The notes: generated by a model from the letters alone, not told the origin. Shown: positions 8,721 to 18,715, numbered from the stretch's first letter. The stretch is 64,000 bases of DNA from Chlamydiales bacterium (GCA_016185065.1 JACPOL010000008.1:1-64000); one strand, 5' to 3'. Numbers and translations are program-made.

Positions 8721-8903
8721 CAAACGGTTTAAGCTCCTACTTTACAAATGTGATTGAGAATAGCAGTGCGGTGGATGCGTGCAGTTCTTGGAACTGTAGA
8801 TCTCAACTACTTCACCTCCAGAATGAGAAAGGTCACAAGACCTGTACAGATGGGTGAGGAGACTACCCGCGACGTCGAAGTCATCGAATTCTCCGAACAA
8901 TAA
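8717..8903 (+). pseudogene. Collapsed tandem duplicate of the 7284-8720 gene
   Basis: The first 20 or so codons (MTNGLSSYFTNVIENSSAV) copy the start of the gene before it, which begins MTNGISSYITNLIENSSAV. The sequence then jumps, out of frame, to a copy of its C-terminus (AVLGTVDLNYFTSRMRKVT, against AVLGTVNLSYFTSRFKVVT) and ends EVIEFSEQ-stop at 8901-8903. About 1.2 kb of the middle is missing. Read from the ATG the frame stops at about residue 46. The deletion joint is at about 8776-8785, with a short TGCAG/GCAG homology that may have guided it. A decayed second member of a tandem pair. Confidence 0.85.
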
Positions 8904-8920
8904 ATTTCTTTCCTTGAATT

Positions 8921-9036
8921 TTTTGGAGTGCGGCGACCTGGTGCCGCTTTTCTTCATATCGACTTGTCGATATGTCCGAGAAAGATCGACAGGTCGATCT
9001 TGAGAAAAGCGGCGCCAGGTCGCCGCACTCCAAAAA
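8921..9036. repeat. Dispersed inverted repeat (copy 2), between convergent genes
   Basis: Complete copy running from TTTTGGAGTGCGGCGACC to its reverse complement. Inner hairpins are ATCGAC-TTGTCGAT and GATCGAC-AGGTCGATC. In the left arm a GCGGC/GCCGC stem is followed by TTTT on the plus strand; the right arm gives GCGGCG/CGCCGC followed by TTTT on the minus strand. It lies between the decayed copy (plus) and the barrel gene (minus), where it could end transcription from both sides. Confidence 0.9.
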
Positions 9037-9042
9037 GGAGAA

Positions 9043-10056
9043 TCAAGATCTCTTAAAGAATTTACGGTGGTGCTTCGAGGTGGGGATGATCTCGAAGCGG
9101 GAGACCTGCTCGAGGAGGCGCTCTTGCGGCAGGTAGCGCTCGTTGGGGCAGCCGCCTTTTTTAAGATCGAAGAGGCGACGGCCGAAGGGGATGACGAGGG
9201 AGAGCTGTCCCTGACCGATCCACTTGAAGTGGGGGTCGTAAGAGCCTTGGCCTTCGAAGGCGACGTAGGGAGAGACGTAGCCCGAGAGGCGGAGGAAGCC
9301 GCCGATCACCTGCTTGTTGAAGAGGCCATTTAGATAGTAGGAGCCGCCGGTGGCTTTTAAGTGCAGGTCGTGGCACTTAATCAGGGTTCTACCCATTTCG
9401 ATATCTCCGCCGATGAAGTTGTAGATCACCTTGCTGCTGATCTCTGTTCCGCCAGCTTCTGGCTCTCTCTCCGTAACAATCGACTTTCTTCTTCTGATGA
9501 TCGGGAGGTAGCCGTTCACTCTAAAGTCCCATTTTTTTCCTAGAACTTCAATGCCCGCTCCAACCTGCTGGAAGTGTCCGCGCTGAATCTGTCTCCAGTC
9601 GTAGAAGATGTTCACGCCGAAGACCACTTGCAGCGATTGGGAGATGTCTCTCAGGCCGAATCCGCCATTTGCAGCATACTTCTCATCGTTAAAGTAGTGG
9701 CCTCTTAGATCAAAGAAGGGGGTTAGCCAGGTTTCAGTCATGTGTGAGAGGAAGAGGTCGGCGGATGAGTAGCCCTTGCTATAGCCGATTCCCTTCTCCT
9801 CTCTGTGTCTGAGATCCATAAAGAATGGATGGGCTGCATTCTGGCAGTTCCAGGTGGAGATCGACGCGGGCTCGCTATCTTTTCTGTTAACGGGAGCTGA
9901 ACCATACTCTTCTTGGGCATCACTCACCCAGCGCGGCTCCTTTGTATGAAACACGATCTCTTCATTCGTGATGATAAAGCGGGGAGTTCTGCTCTCCTCG
10001 GCAAGGAGGGGAGAGGTGAGGAGAATGAGGAGGAGCGCTTTTTCAGAAATCGGCAT
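9043..10056 (-). CDS. Inverse autotransporter (intimin/invasin-type) beta-barrel protein
   Basis: Outer-membrane protein of 337 residues with an N-terminal signal peptide (LLLILLTSPLLAEES, cleavage after about residue 19). Residues roughly 95-300 alternate polar and hydrophobic residues as in a barrel. They carry features of the inverse autotransporter beta-domain: FDLRGHYFND, VFGVNIFYDWR, a GAGIEVLGKKWDFRVNGYLP strand pair and a closing LSLVIPFGRR strand. In intimin and invasin this barrel is followed by long Ig-like passenger domains. Here only about 35 residues follow, so the exported part is missing or provided otherwise. It sits between two repeat elements and is not in an operon. Barrel call is fairly safe; adhesin function is inference. 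Confidence 0.7.
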   Translation of the reverse strand: MPISEKALLLILLTSPLLAEESRTPRFIITNEEIVFHTKEPRWVSDAQEEYGSAPVNRKDSEPASISTWNCQNAAHPFFMDLRHREEKGIGYSKGYSSADLFLSHMTETWLTPFFDLRGHYFNDEKYAANGGFGLRDISQSLQVVFGVNIFYDWRQIQRGHFQQVGAGIEVLGKKWDFRVNGYLPIIRRRKSIVTEREPEAGGTEISSKVIYNFIGGDIEMGRTLIKCHDLHLKATGGSYYLNGLFNKQVIGGFLRLSGYVSPYVAFEGQGSYDPHFKWIGQGQLSLVIPFGRRLFDLKKGGCPNERYLPQERLLEQVSRFEIIPTSKHHRKFFKRS

Positions 10057-10138
10057 AGAAGACCCATCTCGCTATTTGAAAAGAAAGATTTTTAATATAA
10101 ACCGTAAGTAAATACTAGAAAAGGGAAGATGACGCGCC

Positions 10139-11119
10139 ATGAAGAAAAAGAGAGCTGATGAGTGCAAAATGGAGTTTGGTACCGATGAGTTGGGACACGA
10201 GATCCTTCTCAAAGATGGCAAATTCCAGGTGATGATGGAGTGGGAAAGACCCTACATGGAGGCGTGCATCGACGCGCTTAAGCCCAGCGGCGACGTGCTC
10301 GAAATAGGCTTTGGCTGCGGGTATTCTGCAAAGCGCATCCAAGACTATAAGCCCAAAAGCCACACGATTATCGAATACCATCCCGTGGTGGCAGAGCGGG
10401 CGCGCAAGTGGGCAGAGAACTACCCTAATGTGAAGATCGTTGAAGATACTTGGCAAAACGCCCTGGATAAACTGGGCGCATTTGATGCGATCTTTTTTGA
10501 CGACTATCCCTTGCAGAGCGAGGAGGAGCTGTTAAAGCTCGATCTTGAGAAGAGCCGCGCAAGCTCAATTGTAAATGCAGGTAGAAAGAAGATGGAGGAG
10601 TTAGAAAAGGAGCTCTCGCACTGTCTCAAGGGCATTAAGTATAGCGATGAGGATATCGAGCAGTTTTTTACCCTAGCCGAGAAGGAGGGGAGAGCCGATC
10701 CAAAGCTCTTCATCCGCTTTTTTGCAGAGCTAGAAGAGAAGGGGGGCATCACAAAGAAGCAGAGAGAGTGGGCTCTTAAACGCCTCAAAGAGAAGGGGCT
10801 CATTACCGATAAGCAGATCACAGAATTTTTGGCAGAGAAGAAGCCGCCTGCGATCTCTGCTCAGATGCGCAGCTGTGGAGATCGCCTCTTCGACTTTTTA
10901 GATAGATGCCTTAAAAAGCACATGAGGGTCGGCTCTCGCTTCTCCTGCTTTTTAACCGATGCGACTTCCAAGTTCGAGGATGAGAAGTTCTTCAATATGA
11001 TCATCACGAATCCTCTCCTGGAGTATCACGAGCACCGCATCCCGATCGTAGTCCCTCCCAACTGCAAGTACTACACTGGAGATGCGGCTCTCGTCGTCAC
11101 CATCATCAAGATAGGTTAA
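10139..11119 (+). CDS. SAM-dependent methyltransferase of the guanidinoacetate/RMT2-like type
   Basis: A 326-residue soluble enzyme. Residues 33-125 look like guanidinoacetate N-methyltransferase or the fungal arginine methyltransferase Rmt2: MMEWERPYM, SAM motif I VLEIGFGCGYSA (53-64), the ribose-binding acidic residue E79 in HTIIEYHP, and FFDDYPL (119-125). The C-terminus (FFNMIITNPLLE, VPPNCKYYTGDAALVV) also fits that family. A charged helical stretch of about 120 residues (125-245, rich in Glu and Lys) interrupts the fold between these parts; it is absent from GAMT. The substrate may be a guanidino compound or a protein arginine, but this is not shown. The ATG at 10139 follows a GGGAAGATG segment. 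It is a single gene, with a repeat element after its stop. Confidence 0.7.
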   Translation: MKKKRADECKMEFGTDELGHEILLKDGKFQVMMEWERPYMEACIDALKPSGDVLEIGFGCGYSAKRIQDYKPKSHTIIEYHPVVAERARKWAENYPNVKIVEDTWQNALDKLGAFDAIFFDDYPLQSEEELLKLDLEKSRASSIVNAGRKKMEELEKELSHCLKGIKYSDEDIEQFFTLAEKEGRADPKLFIRFFAELEEKGGITKKQREWALKRLKEKGLITDKQITEFLAEKKPPAISAQMRSCGDRLFDFLDRCLKKHMRVGSRFSCFLTDATSKFEDEKFFNMIITNPLLEYHEHRIPIVVPPNCKYYTGDAALVVTIIKIG

Positions 11120-11128
11120 TAAGCGAAA

Positions 11129-11222
11129 TTTTTGGAGTGCGGCGACCCGGCGCCGCTTTTCTCAACATCGCCTCGGCGATGTTTCTTTAAGAAGAGATTG
11201 CCGGGTCGGGGCGCTCCAAAAA
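11129..11222. repeat. Dispersed inverted repeat (copy 3), right arm shortened
   Basis: Left arm complete (TTTGGAGTGCGGCGACCCGG, then CGCCGCTTTT), inner hairpin ACATCGCCTCGGCGATGT, but about 20 bases of the right arm are deleted, leaving GCCGGGTCGGGGCGCTCCA. The terminator-like hairpin therefore survives only for the plus strand, that is for the methyltransferase gene ending at 11119. Lies between convergent genes. Confidence 0.85.
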
Positions 11223-11234
11223 GAATGGGATTGT

Positions 11235-11993
11235 CTAGGAAGCAGCCTCATTGGATTGAGGCTGCTTGTGATTGTATGAAGAGGGGATGAATCTTTTGAA
11301 TGGGCCGAGGTACTTATCTACTGTGCCGGTAGGGTCTTTGAGTACATCTTGAATCATGTTATTGAGGTTCTGCTTGATGAAGACCTGCTTAAGCATCTGG
11401 CCTAAGACGCTGCTCATTAGCTGATCGACAGGGAAGGCCCCCTCGCTGCTTAGGTTGGTCAGTTCCATGTAAGGGATTGTTGGCAGATGTTTCACCTTGC
11501 CCCCATCTTCGCGGTAGACCACATCAGTATCCAAATTGACGAGAGCGAGCTTCTTGATGAGTACAGTTCTTGAGGGGCCTTTTGATTCTTTAGGCTGCTC
11601 ACTTGCTATAGACTTTTGTAGATTTCCCATGATGACAGTCCAGTTTCCGTCTGTTCCTTTGGCGTTTTTAAATTCGAGGCCGAGGTAGACGTTCTCTAGT
11701 CTGATCTCTTCAATCACGATATCGTCGCTTAAGTAGCGGGTGAGAGGAGCATTAACGCCGATAAGCCCGCAAGAGAAGGCTTTAGCGAGTATCGAGCCTG
11801 CTGGATTTCCAATTTCTAGATTTTTCATGCTAAGTGAAGCTGGGGTGATTCCCATTCCGCCAATAGAGACTCCGACGCCGAGAGCTTTCGAAAGGCGCGT
11901 TGAAAGCATATCGGGCACCCTATTCCAGGCGACAAATGCGACTACTACCGCGCATGTTAGTATGACCAGAATGATGGACAAGGTCTTTTTCAT
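11235..11993 (-). CDS. AsmA-like membrane-anchored periplasmic protein
   Basis: A 252-residue protein with one N-terminal membrane segment (IILVILTCAVVVAFVAW, residues 7-23), then a soluble part likely in the periplasm. The start of the soluble part (GVGVSIGGMGITPASLSMKN, and IVIEEIRLENVYLGLEF) is typical of AsmA/DUF748-type proteins, which are linked to outer-membrane lipid transport and assembly. It is much shorter than AsmA itself, so only a family resemblance is claimed. GGGAG lies seven to eight bases before the ATG. It is monocistronic: a repeat element is downstream and the groEL terminator is upstream. Confidence 0.55.
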   Translation of the reverse strand: MKKTLSIILVILTCAVVVAFVAWNRVPDMLSTRLSKALGVGVSIGGMGITPASLSMKNLEIGNPAGSILAKAFSCGLIGVNAPLTRYLSDDIVIEEIRLENVYLGLEFKNAKGTDGNWTVIMGNLQKSIASEQPKESKGPSRTVLIKKLALVNLDTDVVYREDGGKVKHLPTIPYMELTNLSSEGAFPVDQLMSSVLGQMLKQVFIKQNLNNMIQDVLKDPTGTVDKYLGPFKRFIPSSYNHKQPQSNEAAS

Positions 11994-12075
11994 AGGGGCT
12001 CCCTGCTTTTTTTCTCTCTACCTCAAAGTATTAAATTTATTTTTAATACGCAAGCTAAGAAAGAAGAGATACAAC

Positions 12076-12105
12076 GAAAAAAGGCACTCCGGAGGGAGTG
12101 CCTTT
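12076..12105 (-). terminator. Intrinsic terminator of the groES-groEL operon
   Basis: On the minus strand AAGGCACTCC pairs with GGAGTGCCTT across a short loop and is followed by a run of T. It begins about 27 bases after the groEL stop. Confidence 0.85.
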
Positions 12106-12131
12106 GTGGGAAGAGAGTAGAGAGGGTCGAC

Positions 12132-13781
<1,650 letters not shown>

Positions 13782-14093
13782 TTATTCTACAATAGCAATG
13801 ATATCATCAGCCTTCACAATGACGAGATCCTCATCGTCTACAGTGACCTCTTGTCCAGAGTATTTATCCATGAGAATGACGTCGCCGACTTTAACTGGCA
13901 TAGGGATCAGCTTTCCCTCTTTGTTTGTGCGGCCAGGGCCGATAGCCATAACTTTCGCCGACTCCTGCTTCTTCTTCGCTGAATCGGGGAGGATGATTCC
14001 ACCTTTAAGAGTCTCTTGCTGCTCCAAGCGTTTTGCGACAACGCGGTCTGCGAGTGGTTTTAAAGAGGTCTTTTTTTCTGTCTGTTGCGCCAT
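13782..14093 (-). CDS. groES: Co-chaperonin GroES
   Basis: The 103-residue lid of the GroEL chamber. Landmarks are [19 protein letters not shown] at the N-terminus including the mobile loop, [19 protein letters not shown] in the middle and [13 protein letters not shown] at the end. The start ATG has AAGGAG eight bases ahead. It is the first gene of the groES-groEL operon, with a CIRCE-like HrcA operator about 75 bases upstream. Function is known from the family; nothing unusual is seen. Confidence 0.97.
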   Translation of the reverse strand: MAQQTEKKTSLKPLADRVVAKRLEQQETLKGGIILPDSAKKKQESAKVMAIGPGRTNKEGKLIPMPVKVGDVILMDKYSGQEVTVDDEDLVIVKADDIIAIVE

Positions 14094-14167
14094 GGTTTTC
14101 TCCTTAGTTTCAATTGATTTTACAGGAAGATAGGATTCTACAGGTCGAATCGATTTTTTGCAATGAT

Positions 14168-14194
14168 TTAGCAGTCTGCGTTTGTTTCTGCTAA
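14168..14194 (-). promoter_or_regulatory. CIRCE-like operator (HrcA site) upstream of groES
   Basis: TTAGCAGTC, nine-base spacer, TTCTGCTAA. The CIRCE consensus is TTAGCACTC-N9-GAGTGCTAA; spacing is exact and the outer TTAGCA/TGCTAA is perfectly symmetric, while the inner two or three bases differ. HrcA, the heat-shock repressor, would bind here and repress groES-groEL at normal temperature. Confidence 0.8.
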
Positions 14195-14283
14195 GTTTTC
14201 TAGTATGAGGTATAAAATCTTGACTTTACAGATCAGGAGAAGATAGTGTATCTCCCCATTAATAACAATTTTTTTGGACTCAT

Positions 14284-16116
14284 ATGACTTCTTCATCTAC
14301 AGAACAAAAGAAGACTAGATCTCGAGAGGAGATCGCTCAAGAAGACCGCTGGAACGTTCAGGCCCTCTACGCGAGCGATAAGGCTTGGGAAGAGGATATG
14401 AAGAAGTGGGGGAGAGAGGAGAAGAAAGAGGGGCACTGGCCTGAGATTACAGCCTTTAAAGGGCACCTTGCCGAAGGTCCAGAAAAGCTCTGCTCTCTAT
14501 TTAAAACTCTTTTTGAAATCGAAAGAGTCCTTTCAAAAATTTATACCTATGCCCACTTGCGCCACGACGAAGATGTGGCAAATGATACTTATAAAAAGGC
14601 CTACGCGCGGATCAGCTCTCTTCTCTTTGACCTGAGACAAGAGACCTCTTGGATCGAGCCGGAGATCCTCGCTCTTCCCGAAGAGAAGCTTGGTCAGTAT
14701 CTCAAGGCGCCCGCTCTTAAAGAGTATCATATCTATCTCGAAAAGATCGTCAGGCTCAAGCCACACACACTCTCGGCTGAGAAGGAGGAGCTGGTTGCAC
14801 TCGCTGGCAACGCATTAGAGACAGCTTCGAAGGCGTTTGGTTCGTTTAACAATGCCGACCTGAAATTTCCCCACGTCGAAGATAGCCAGGGAAAGAAGCT
14901 CGAGCTCACACATGGAAAGCTCTCCCTCTATCTGCGCAGCCAAGATCGCAAACTCCGAAAGGAGGCGTTTCAAACCCTGCATAAGAGTTATAGAGAGTAT
15001 GAGAATACACTCTGCGAGCTCATCAATGGGCAGGTGCAGAAGCACGTGTTTAACATGAGATCGAGAAAGTATAAGTCGTGCGTTGAAGCGGCTCTCTTTC
15101 CCCACCAGGTAGATCCTGAGGTCTACTGTTCGCTCATCGACACTGTGCGTAAGAATTTGGGCTCTATCCACCGCTACATGAGCCTCCGAAAGCGCATCCT
15201 GAAGTATGATGAACTTCACATGTACGACCTACACGTTCCTCTCGTGTCGGAGGTCTCCTTTTCTATCGACTATCCAGAAGCAGTAGACCAGATTGTCAAA
15301 TCGGTAGCTCCACTCGGAGCAGAGTATCAGAAGGCTCTTGAAAATGGTTTAAAGCGCGACAAGTGGGTGGATAAGTATGAGAACCTAAGAAAGCGCTCTG
15401 GTGCTTATTCGAGCGGCTGCTATGACAGCATGCCCTATATTCTGATGAACTACCAGGGGACCTTCCAGGATCTAATGACGCTTGCGCACGAAGCCGGCCA
15501 TAGCATGCACTCTTTCTTAAGTTGTAAAACGCAGCCCTACCACGACTCTCAATACCCGATCTTCGTTGCAGAGGTCGCCTCTACATTTAACGAAGAGCTC
15601 TTAAGCCACGATCTGCTTGCTAAAACAAAAGATAAGGGGCTTCGCGCCTTTCTCATTAATCAGAAGATCGAAGATATCCGCGCGACCTTCTTCAGACAGA
15701 CGATGTTTGCAGAGTTTGAGCTCCGCCTGCACCAGTGGGCAGAAGAGGGAGTCCCTCTCACGCCAGCTCTTCTGAAAGCCGAATATAGAAAATTAAACAG
15801 CGACTATTTTGGTAAAGATCTAGTAATCGACGAGGAGATCGATATCGAGTGGGCGAGAATTCCCCACTTCTACTACAACTTCTACGTCTACCAGTATGCA
15901 ACCGGAATTAGCGCTGCTTTAGCTCTTTGCGAGAGGGTCTTGAAAGAGGGGGGAGATACTAAAGAGCGCTACCTGCGCTTCCTCTCCTCCGGCGGCAGCC
16001 AGTATCCGCTAGATCTTCTTAAAGTTGCAGGCGTCGACATGCGCAAACCAGATGCTGTAGAGGCGACAATCCGACTCTTCGACTCTCTTGTGGATGAGCT
16101 TGCCAAGTTGATCTAA
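14284..16116 (+). CDS. pepF: Oligoendopeptidase F (M3 family)
   Basis: Cytoplasmic zinc metallopeptidase that cuts short peptides of roughly 7-17 residues. The 610-residue chain has the M3 zinc motif HEAGH at residues 402-406 within TLAHEAGHSMHSF, and the downstream glutamate ligand region FVAEVASTFNEELL near 421-434. The whole length matches PepF. The gene is divergent from groES; groEL-groES-pepF is a neighbourhood I recall from Chlamydia. A possible -35 TTGACT stands at 14220 but I see only a poor -10 box, so no promoter is claimed. HPr follows on the same strand after about 97 bases. Confidence 0.95.
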   Translation: MTSSSTEQKKTRSREEIAQEDRWNVQALYASDKAWEEDMKKWGREEKKEGHWPEITAFKGHLAEGPEKLCSLFKTLFEIERVLSKIYTYAHLRHDEDVANDTYKKAYARISSLLFDLRQETSWIEPEILALPEEKLGQYLKAPALKEYHIYLEKIVRLKPHTLSAEKEELVALAGNALETASKAFGSFNNADLKFPHVEDSQGKKLELTHGKLSLYLRSQDRKLRKEAFQTLHKSYREYENTLCELINGQVQKHVFNMRSRKYKSCVEAALFPHQVDPEVYCSLIDTVRKNLGSIHRYMSLRKRILKYDELHMYDLHVPLVSEVSFSIDYPEAVDQIVKSVAPLGAEYQKALENGLKRDKWVDKYENLRKRSGAYSSGCYDSMPYILMNYQGTFQDLMTLAHEAGHSMHSFLSCKTQPYHDSQYPIFVAEVASTFNEELLSHDLLAKTKDKGLRAFLINQKIEDIRATFFRQTMFAEFELRLHQWAEEGVPLTPALLKAEYRKLNSDYFGKDLVIDEEIDIEWARIPHFYYNFYVYQYATGISAALALCERVLKEGGDTKERYLRFLSSGGSQYPLDLLKVAGVDMRKPDAVEATIRLFDSLVDELAKLI

Positions 16117-16213
16117 AAGAAATCTGTTGCTGAAAATTCTCTCGCCGAAGTATTTCATCTAATGATTCTAGATAATGAACTTACTTCACCGCGTTAATTT
16201 TGCGAGGCGACGG

Positions 16214-16492
16214 ATGGCACGAAAACTCAAAGACACTTTTGTAGTTGTCAACGAAAAGGGTCTCCACACACGTCCATCTACAGAGCTCGTGAAGTGCGCC
16301 TCCTCCTTCAAGTCGCAGGTTACCCTCTGCTACCAGGAGATGAGTGTCAATGCCAAATCCCTTCTCGGGATTCTCATGCTGGCGGCCTCTCGAGGCGCCA
16401 AGATCCAGATTGAAGCTGAAGGCGACGATGCAGAGCAGGCGATCAAGACGATCCTCACCCTCGCCCGCAACAAATTCAACATCAAGTACTAG
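16214..16492 (+). CDS. ptsH: Phosphocarrier protein HPr
   Basis: Small carrier of the phosphotransferase system; it takes phosphate from PEP via enzyme I on a histidine. The 92-residue form starting at ATG 16214 (weak GAGGCGA site upstream) has the active-site histidine H18 in KGLHTRPS and the regulatory serine S49 in VNAKSLLGI. An in-frame ATG at 16175 would add 13 residues (MNLLHRVNFARRR) not found in HPr proteins, so the internal start is preferred. Chlamydiae have a reduced PTS that may act mainly in regulation. No other pts gene is in the window. The next gene is convergent, 30 bases away. Confidence 0.92.
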   Translation: MARKLKDTFVVVNEKGLHTRPSTELVKCASSFKSQVTLCYQEMSVNAKSLLGILMLAASRGAKIQIEAEGDDAEQAIKTILTLARNKFNIKY

Positions 16493-16522
16493 TCTGTGGT
16501 TCACTGGGCCTTGTTATCCTGA

Positions 16523-17617
16523 TTAGAGATCAGCTTTCTTGAGCTCCTTGATCTTTTCCCAAGTGAGATCCTTGCTATGGACACTCCCTGCAATGAGGGA
16601 GTCAAAAGTGTCTCTTAAAGAGCAATCGTGAAGAAGGAGTTTTTGGGTATAGGTCATTTCGCATGCTTGTCTTTCTTCAACATAGTCCTTGAAGTTGAGA
16701 GTGCAGTGAAATAATCTAAGTTCTCTTTGAGAGCTTACTAATGTATTAGTTTGTACATTGTGAGTAAGTAAGTAAGATATTTGATAGTGTATGGTTGCCC
16801 CAGAAATCGCAAGAGATCTAATGTTTTTGAAATAATTTGCGATTCCATCAAGAGAGATGTCTTGAGTATCGCGGCGATACCTTCGCCATTCTTCAGAAGG
16901 ACTTGCAATTACAGAAGCCGTTAGATGAGTCACTTCAGGAAAGTTCTCCCCCATCTTTTGAAAGATCTCATTGGTAAGTTCAGTTGTTGCGGGACGAATT
17001 GCGCAGCGTAATCTCGTGACAGTTTTTAAAGAGAGAAAAGGTTCTTCCAGTGAAAAAGTTAAATCTCTGATGTGTGCTTTTTCAGGATCAAGTCTCTGAG
17101 ATATGATGAAGGGAACGAAGTTTAACATCAGTTGTGTGATGCGCCGATTTCTGTTGAAATAGGCATTTAGCGCTTTAATGAATTCCACATTTAATGGACG
17201 TTCAGCAAAGCCCTCTTCTTGCGCTTGAGAGTCGATGCGGATAACTAAGCTGTGTATATTCTCCACTGGTAGGGCAGAGATGGTCTGCACCATCATGGCC
17301 CAGTGAGTATTAAAAAGAACGCCGGCTCTCTCTTCCAGATAAAATCCTCGAGCATGAGGAAATGCCTTCTGGCATTTGATAGCAGCTGCAGAGAGCTCTT
17401 CACCCCATCGAAAGAGATCTTGATGCGTGATCCAGTAGCGCTGGCTTCCGAACGATTGATAGGAAGCTGCAAAACGACACGCCTCCTGGCCAGGAGCAAG
17501 GAGTGAGCTGATTGTTTGAAGAACGTTAGCAGGAAGTCTCGCAAGTGAATATCTGGGCTGTTCTACCGTTTCTGAAATTCTCATCCTTCTTAAACTTGCA
17601 ACTAATCCTGTTGACAT
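16523..17617 (-). CDS. F-box-like hypothetical protein (tandem pair, member 2)
   Basis: A 364-residue protein that I know only as a paralog of its neighbour at 17714-18715. Residues 21-60 (YSLARLPANVLQTISSLLAP, then CRFAASYQSFGSQRYW) resemble an F-box helix bundle. Shared landmarks with the neighbour are APGQE-CRFAASY-SFG-RYW, a KCQ-AFPHARGF block near 83-93, and a later RLRCAIRP / VTHLTASV leucine-rich pattern. No signal peptide or membrane segment is visible. The upstream 96 bases are strongly A+T-rich; I see no convincing ribosome site. The F-box resemblance suggests contact with host ubiquitin machinery, as in other F-box proteins of amoeba symbionts, but this is inference. Confidence 0.6.
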   Translation of the reverse strand: MSTGLVASLRRMRISETVEQPRYSLARLPANVLQTISSLLAPGQEACRFAASYQSFGSQRYWITHQDLFRWGEELSAAAIKCQKAFPHARGFYLEERAGVLFNTHWAMMVQTISALPVENIHSLVIRIDSQAQEEGFAERPLNVEFIKALNAYFNRNRRITQLMLNFVPFIISQRLDPEKAHIRDLTFSLEEPFLSLKTVTRLRCAIRPATTELTNEIFQKMGENFPEVTHLTASVIASPSEEWRRYRRDTQDISLDGIANYFKNIRSLAISGATIHYQISYLLTHNVQTNTLVSSQRELRLFHCTLNFKDYVEERQACEMTYTQKLLLHDCSLRDTFDSLIAGSVHSKDLTWEKIKELKKADL

Positions 17618-17713
17618 AAAGCCAATTATTTTGATTTTGATAAGAAAATATTACCAAATATAAAGGTATGAAAACAACTCCAAACTAATATTTAATCAAA
17701 AATAATTATATTT

Positions 17714-18715
17714 TTAAAAATCCTTAATTCTGCAACTGTGGAAGAATAGTTTTTGAGCGAATAGTTTTTCATGAAGCTTTCTTCTTTCAGAATAGTCTAC
17801 AAAACGAACGTCGCAATTATACAGTCTTATTTCAGCTATTTGTCCTTGTAAATATTTTTCAAGAGCTGAAGTGAAAAAGGTTTTTACACAGGTGTCATAA
17901 ACCGTGAGAGATCTCAATCTGGTCAAAGGTTTTAAATAGAAAATTTCAATCGCTACATGGATAAAAGAGGGCTTGTCTATACGTGGCCCTAGCACACGCA
18001 CTGTTAAATGCGTGACCGCTGGAAAGTGTCTTCCGACTTCTTCAAGATTCGAACTAGTATCTCGGTAGATTGAGCAGCGCAGCTCTCTCACGGTGTTTGA
18101 AGCCAAGAAAGGCTCCTTAAGAAAACCATGCTCTACTCTGGACGTAGGAAGGTTCAAAATAAGCCTGGTGATTTTTTTGTTCCCTTGCAGATGAGCATTC
18201 AAAGCATTTAGAAATCCTTCATCGAGTCTTTCTGCAAAGGTCTCGCTTTCGAAATCTCTCCCAATTTGAACAAAAAGGCTGTCTATTCTCGTGGTAGGCA
18301 ATGAGGTGATGATGCGTGTCAAATTAGACCATTCATAAAAAAGGAGCCAATCTTTTTTCGTTGCTAAATGGAATCCTCGCGCATGGGGAAATGCTGTTTG
18401 GCATTTGACAGCTGCCTCCTTGAGCCTTTCAAATATTTCTTCGCTCGCAGTGGGATTTCTCCAAGAAGAGATCTCCTTTTTAAAGTCTAGTCCTGCAAAT
18501 CGATAGAGGTCTACATGCGTGAACCAGTAGCGTTCTTTGCCAAAGCTCCTGTAAGAAGCTGCAAAACGGCACGTCTCTTGTCCAGGAGCAAGGAAAGAGC
18601 TAATCAGTCGAATAAGAGGAGAGGTAAGTCGTGTCATCCTGCTGTTCTCAGGTTGAGGCTGAACTTCCCTTAATAGTGTGGCAGGAGAACTACTTGAAAC
18701 TAATACTGTTGACAT
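17714..18715 (-). CDS. F-box-like hypothetical protein (tandem pair, member 1)
   Basis: A 333-residue paralog of the gene at 16523-17617. The N-terminal 28 residues are polar. Residues 28-70 (RLTSPLIRLISSFLAPGQE, then CRFAASYRSFGKERYWFTH) form the F-box-like part. A 16-residue insertion relative to the neighbour follows (FKKEISSWRNPTASEE). The KCQTAFPHARGFHL block and leucine-rich stretches (VRELRCSIY, VTHLTVRVL, RLRSLTVYD) follow. It is soluble by appearance. The two genes are separated by 96 A+T-rich bases, so each may have its own promoter. Both are unlike the surrounding housekeeping genes and probably belong to the same expanded superfamily as the array at 45553-59662. Confidence 0.6.
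   Translation of the reverse strand: MSTVLVSSSSPATLLREVQPQPENSRMTRLTSPLIRLISSFLAPGQETCRFAASYRSFGKERYWFTHVDLYRFAGLDFKKEISSWRNPTASEEIFERLKEAAVKCQTAFPHARGFHLATKKDWLLFYEWSNLTRIITSLPTTRIDSLFVQIGRDFESETFAERLDEGFLNALNAHLQGNKKITRLILNLPTSRVEHGFLKEPFLASNTVRELRCSIYRDTSSNLEEVGRHFPAVTHLTVRVLGPRIDKPSFIHVAIEIFYLKPLTRLRSLTVYDTCVKTFFTSALEKYLQGQIAEIRLYNCDVRFVDYSERRKLHEKLFAQKLFFHSCRIKDF

Noticed and set aside
14220..14248. Promoter for pepF beginning TTGACT
   Set aside because: No -10 box better than three of six at acceptable spacing.
16175..16213. N-terminal extension of HPr
   Set aside because: Thirteen extra residues have no counterpart in HPr proteins and there is no ribosome site before 16175.
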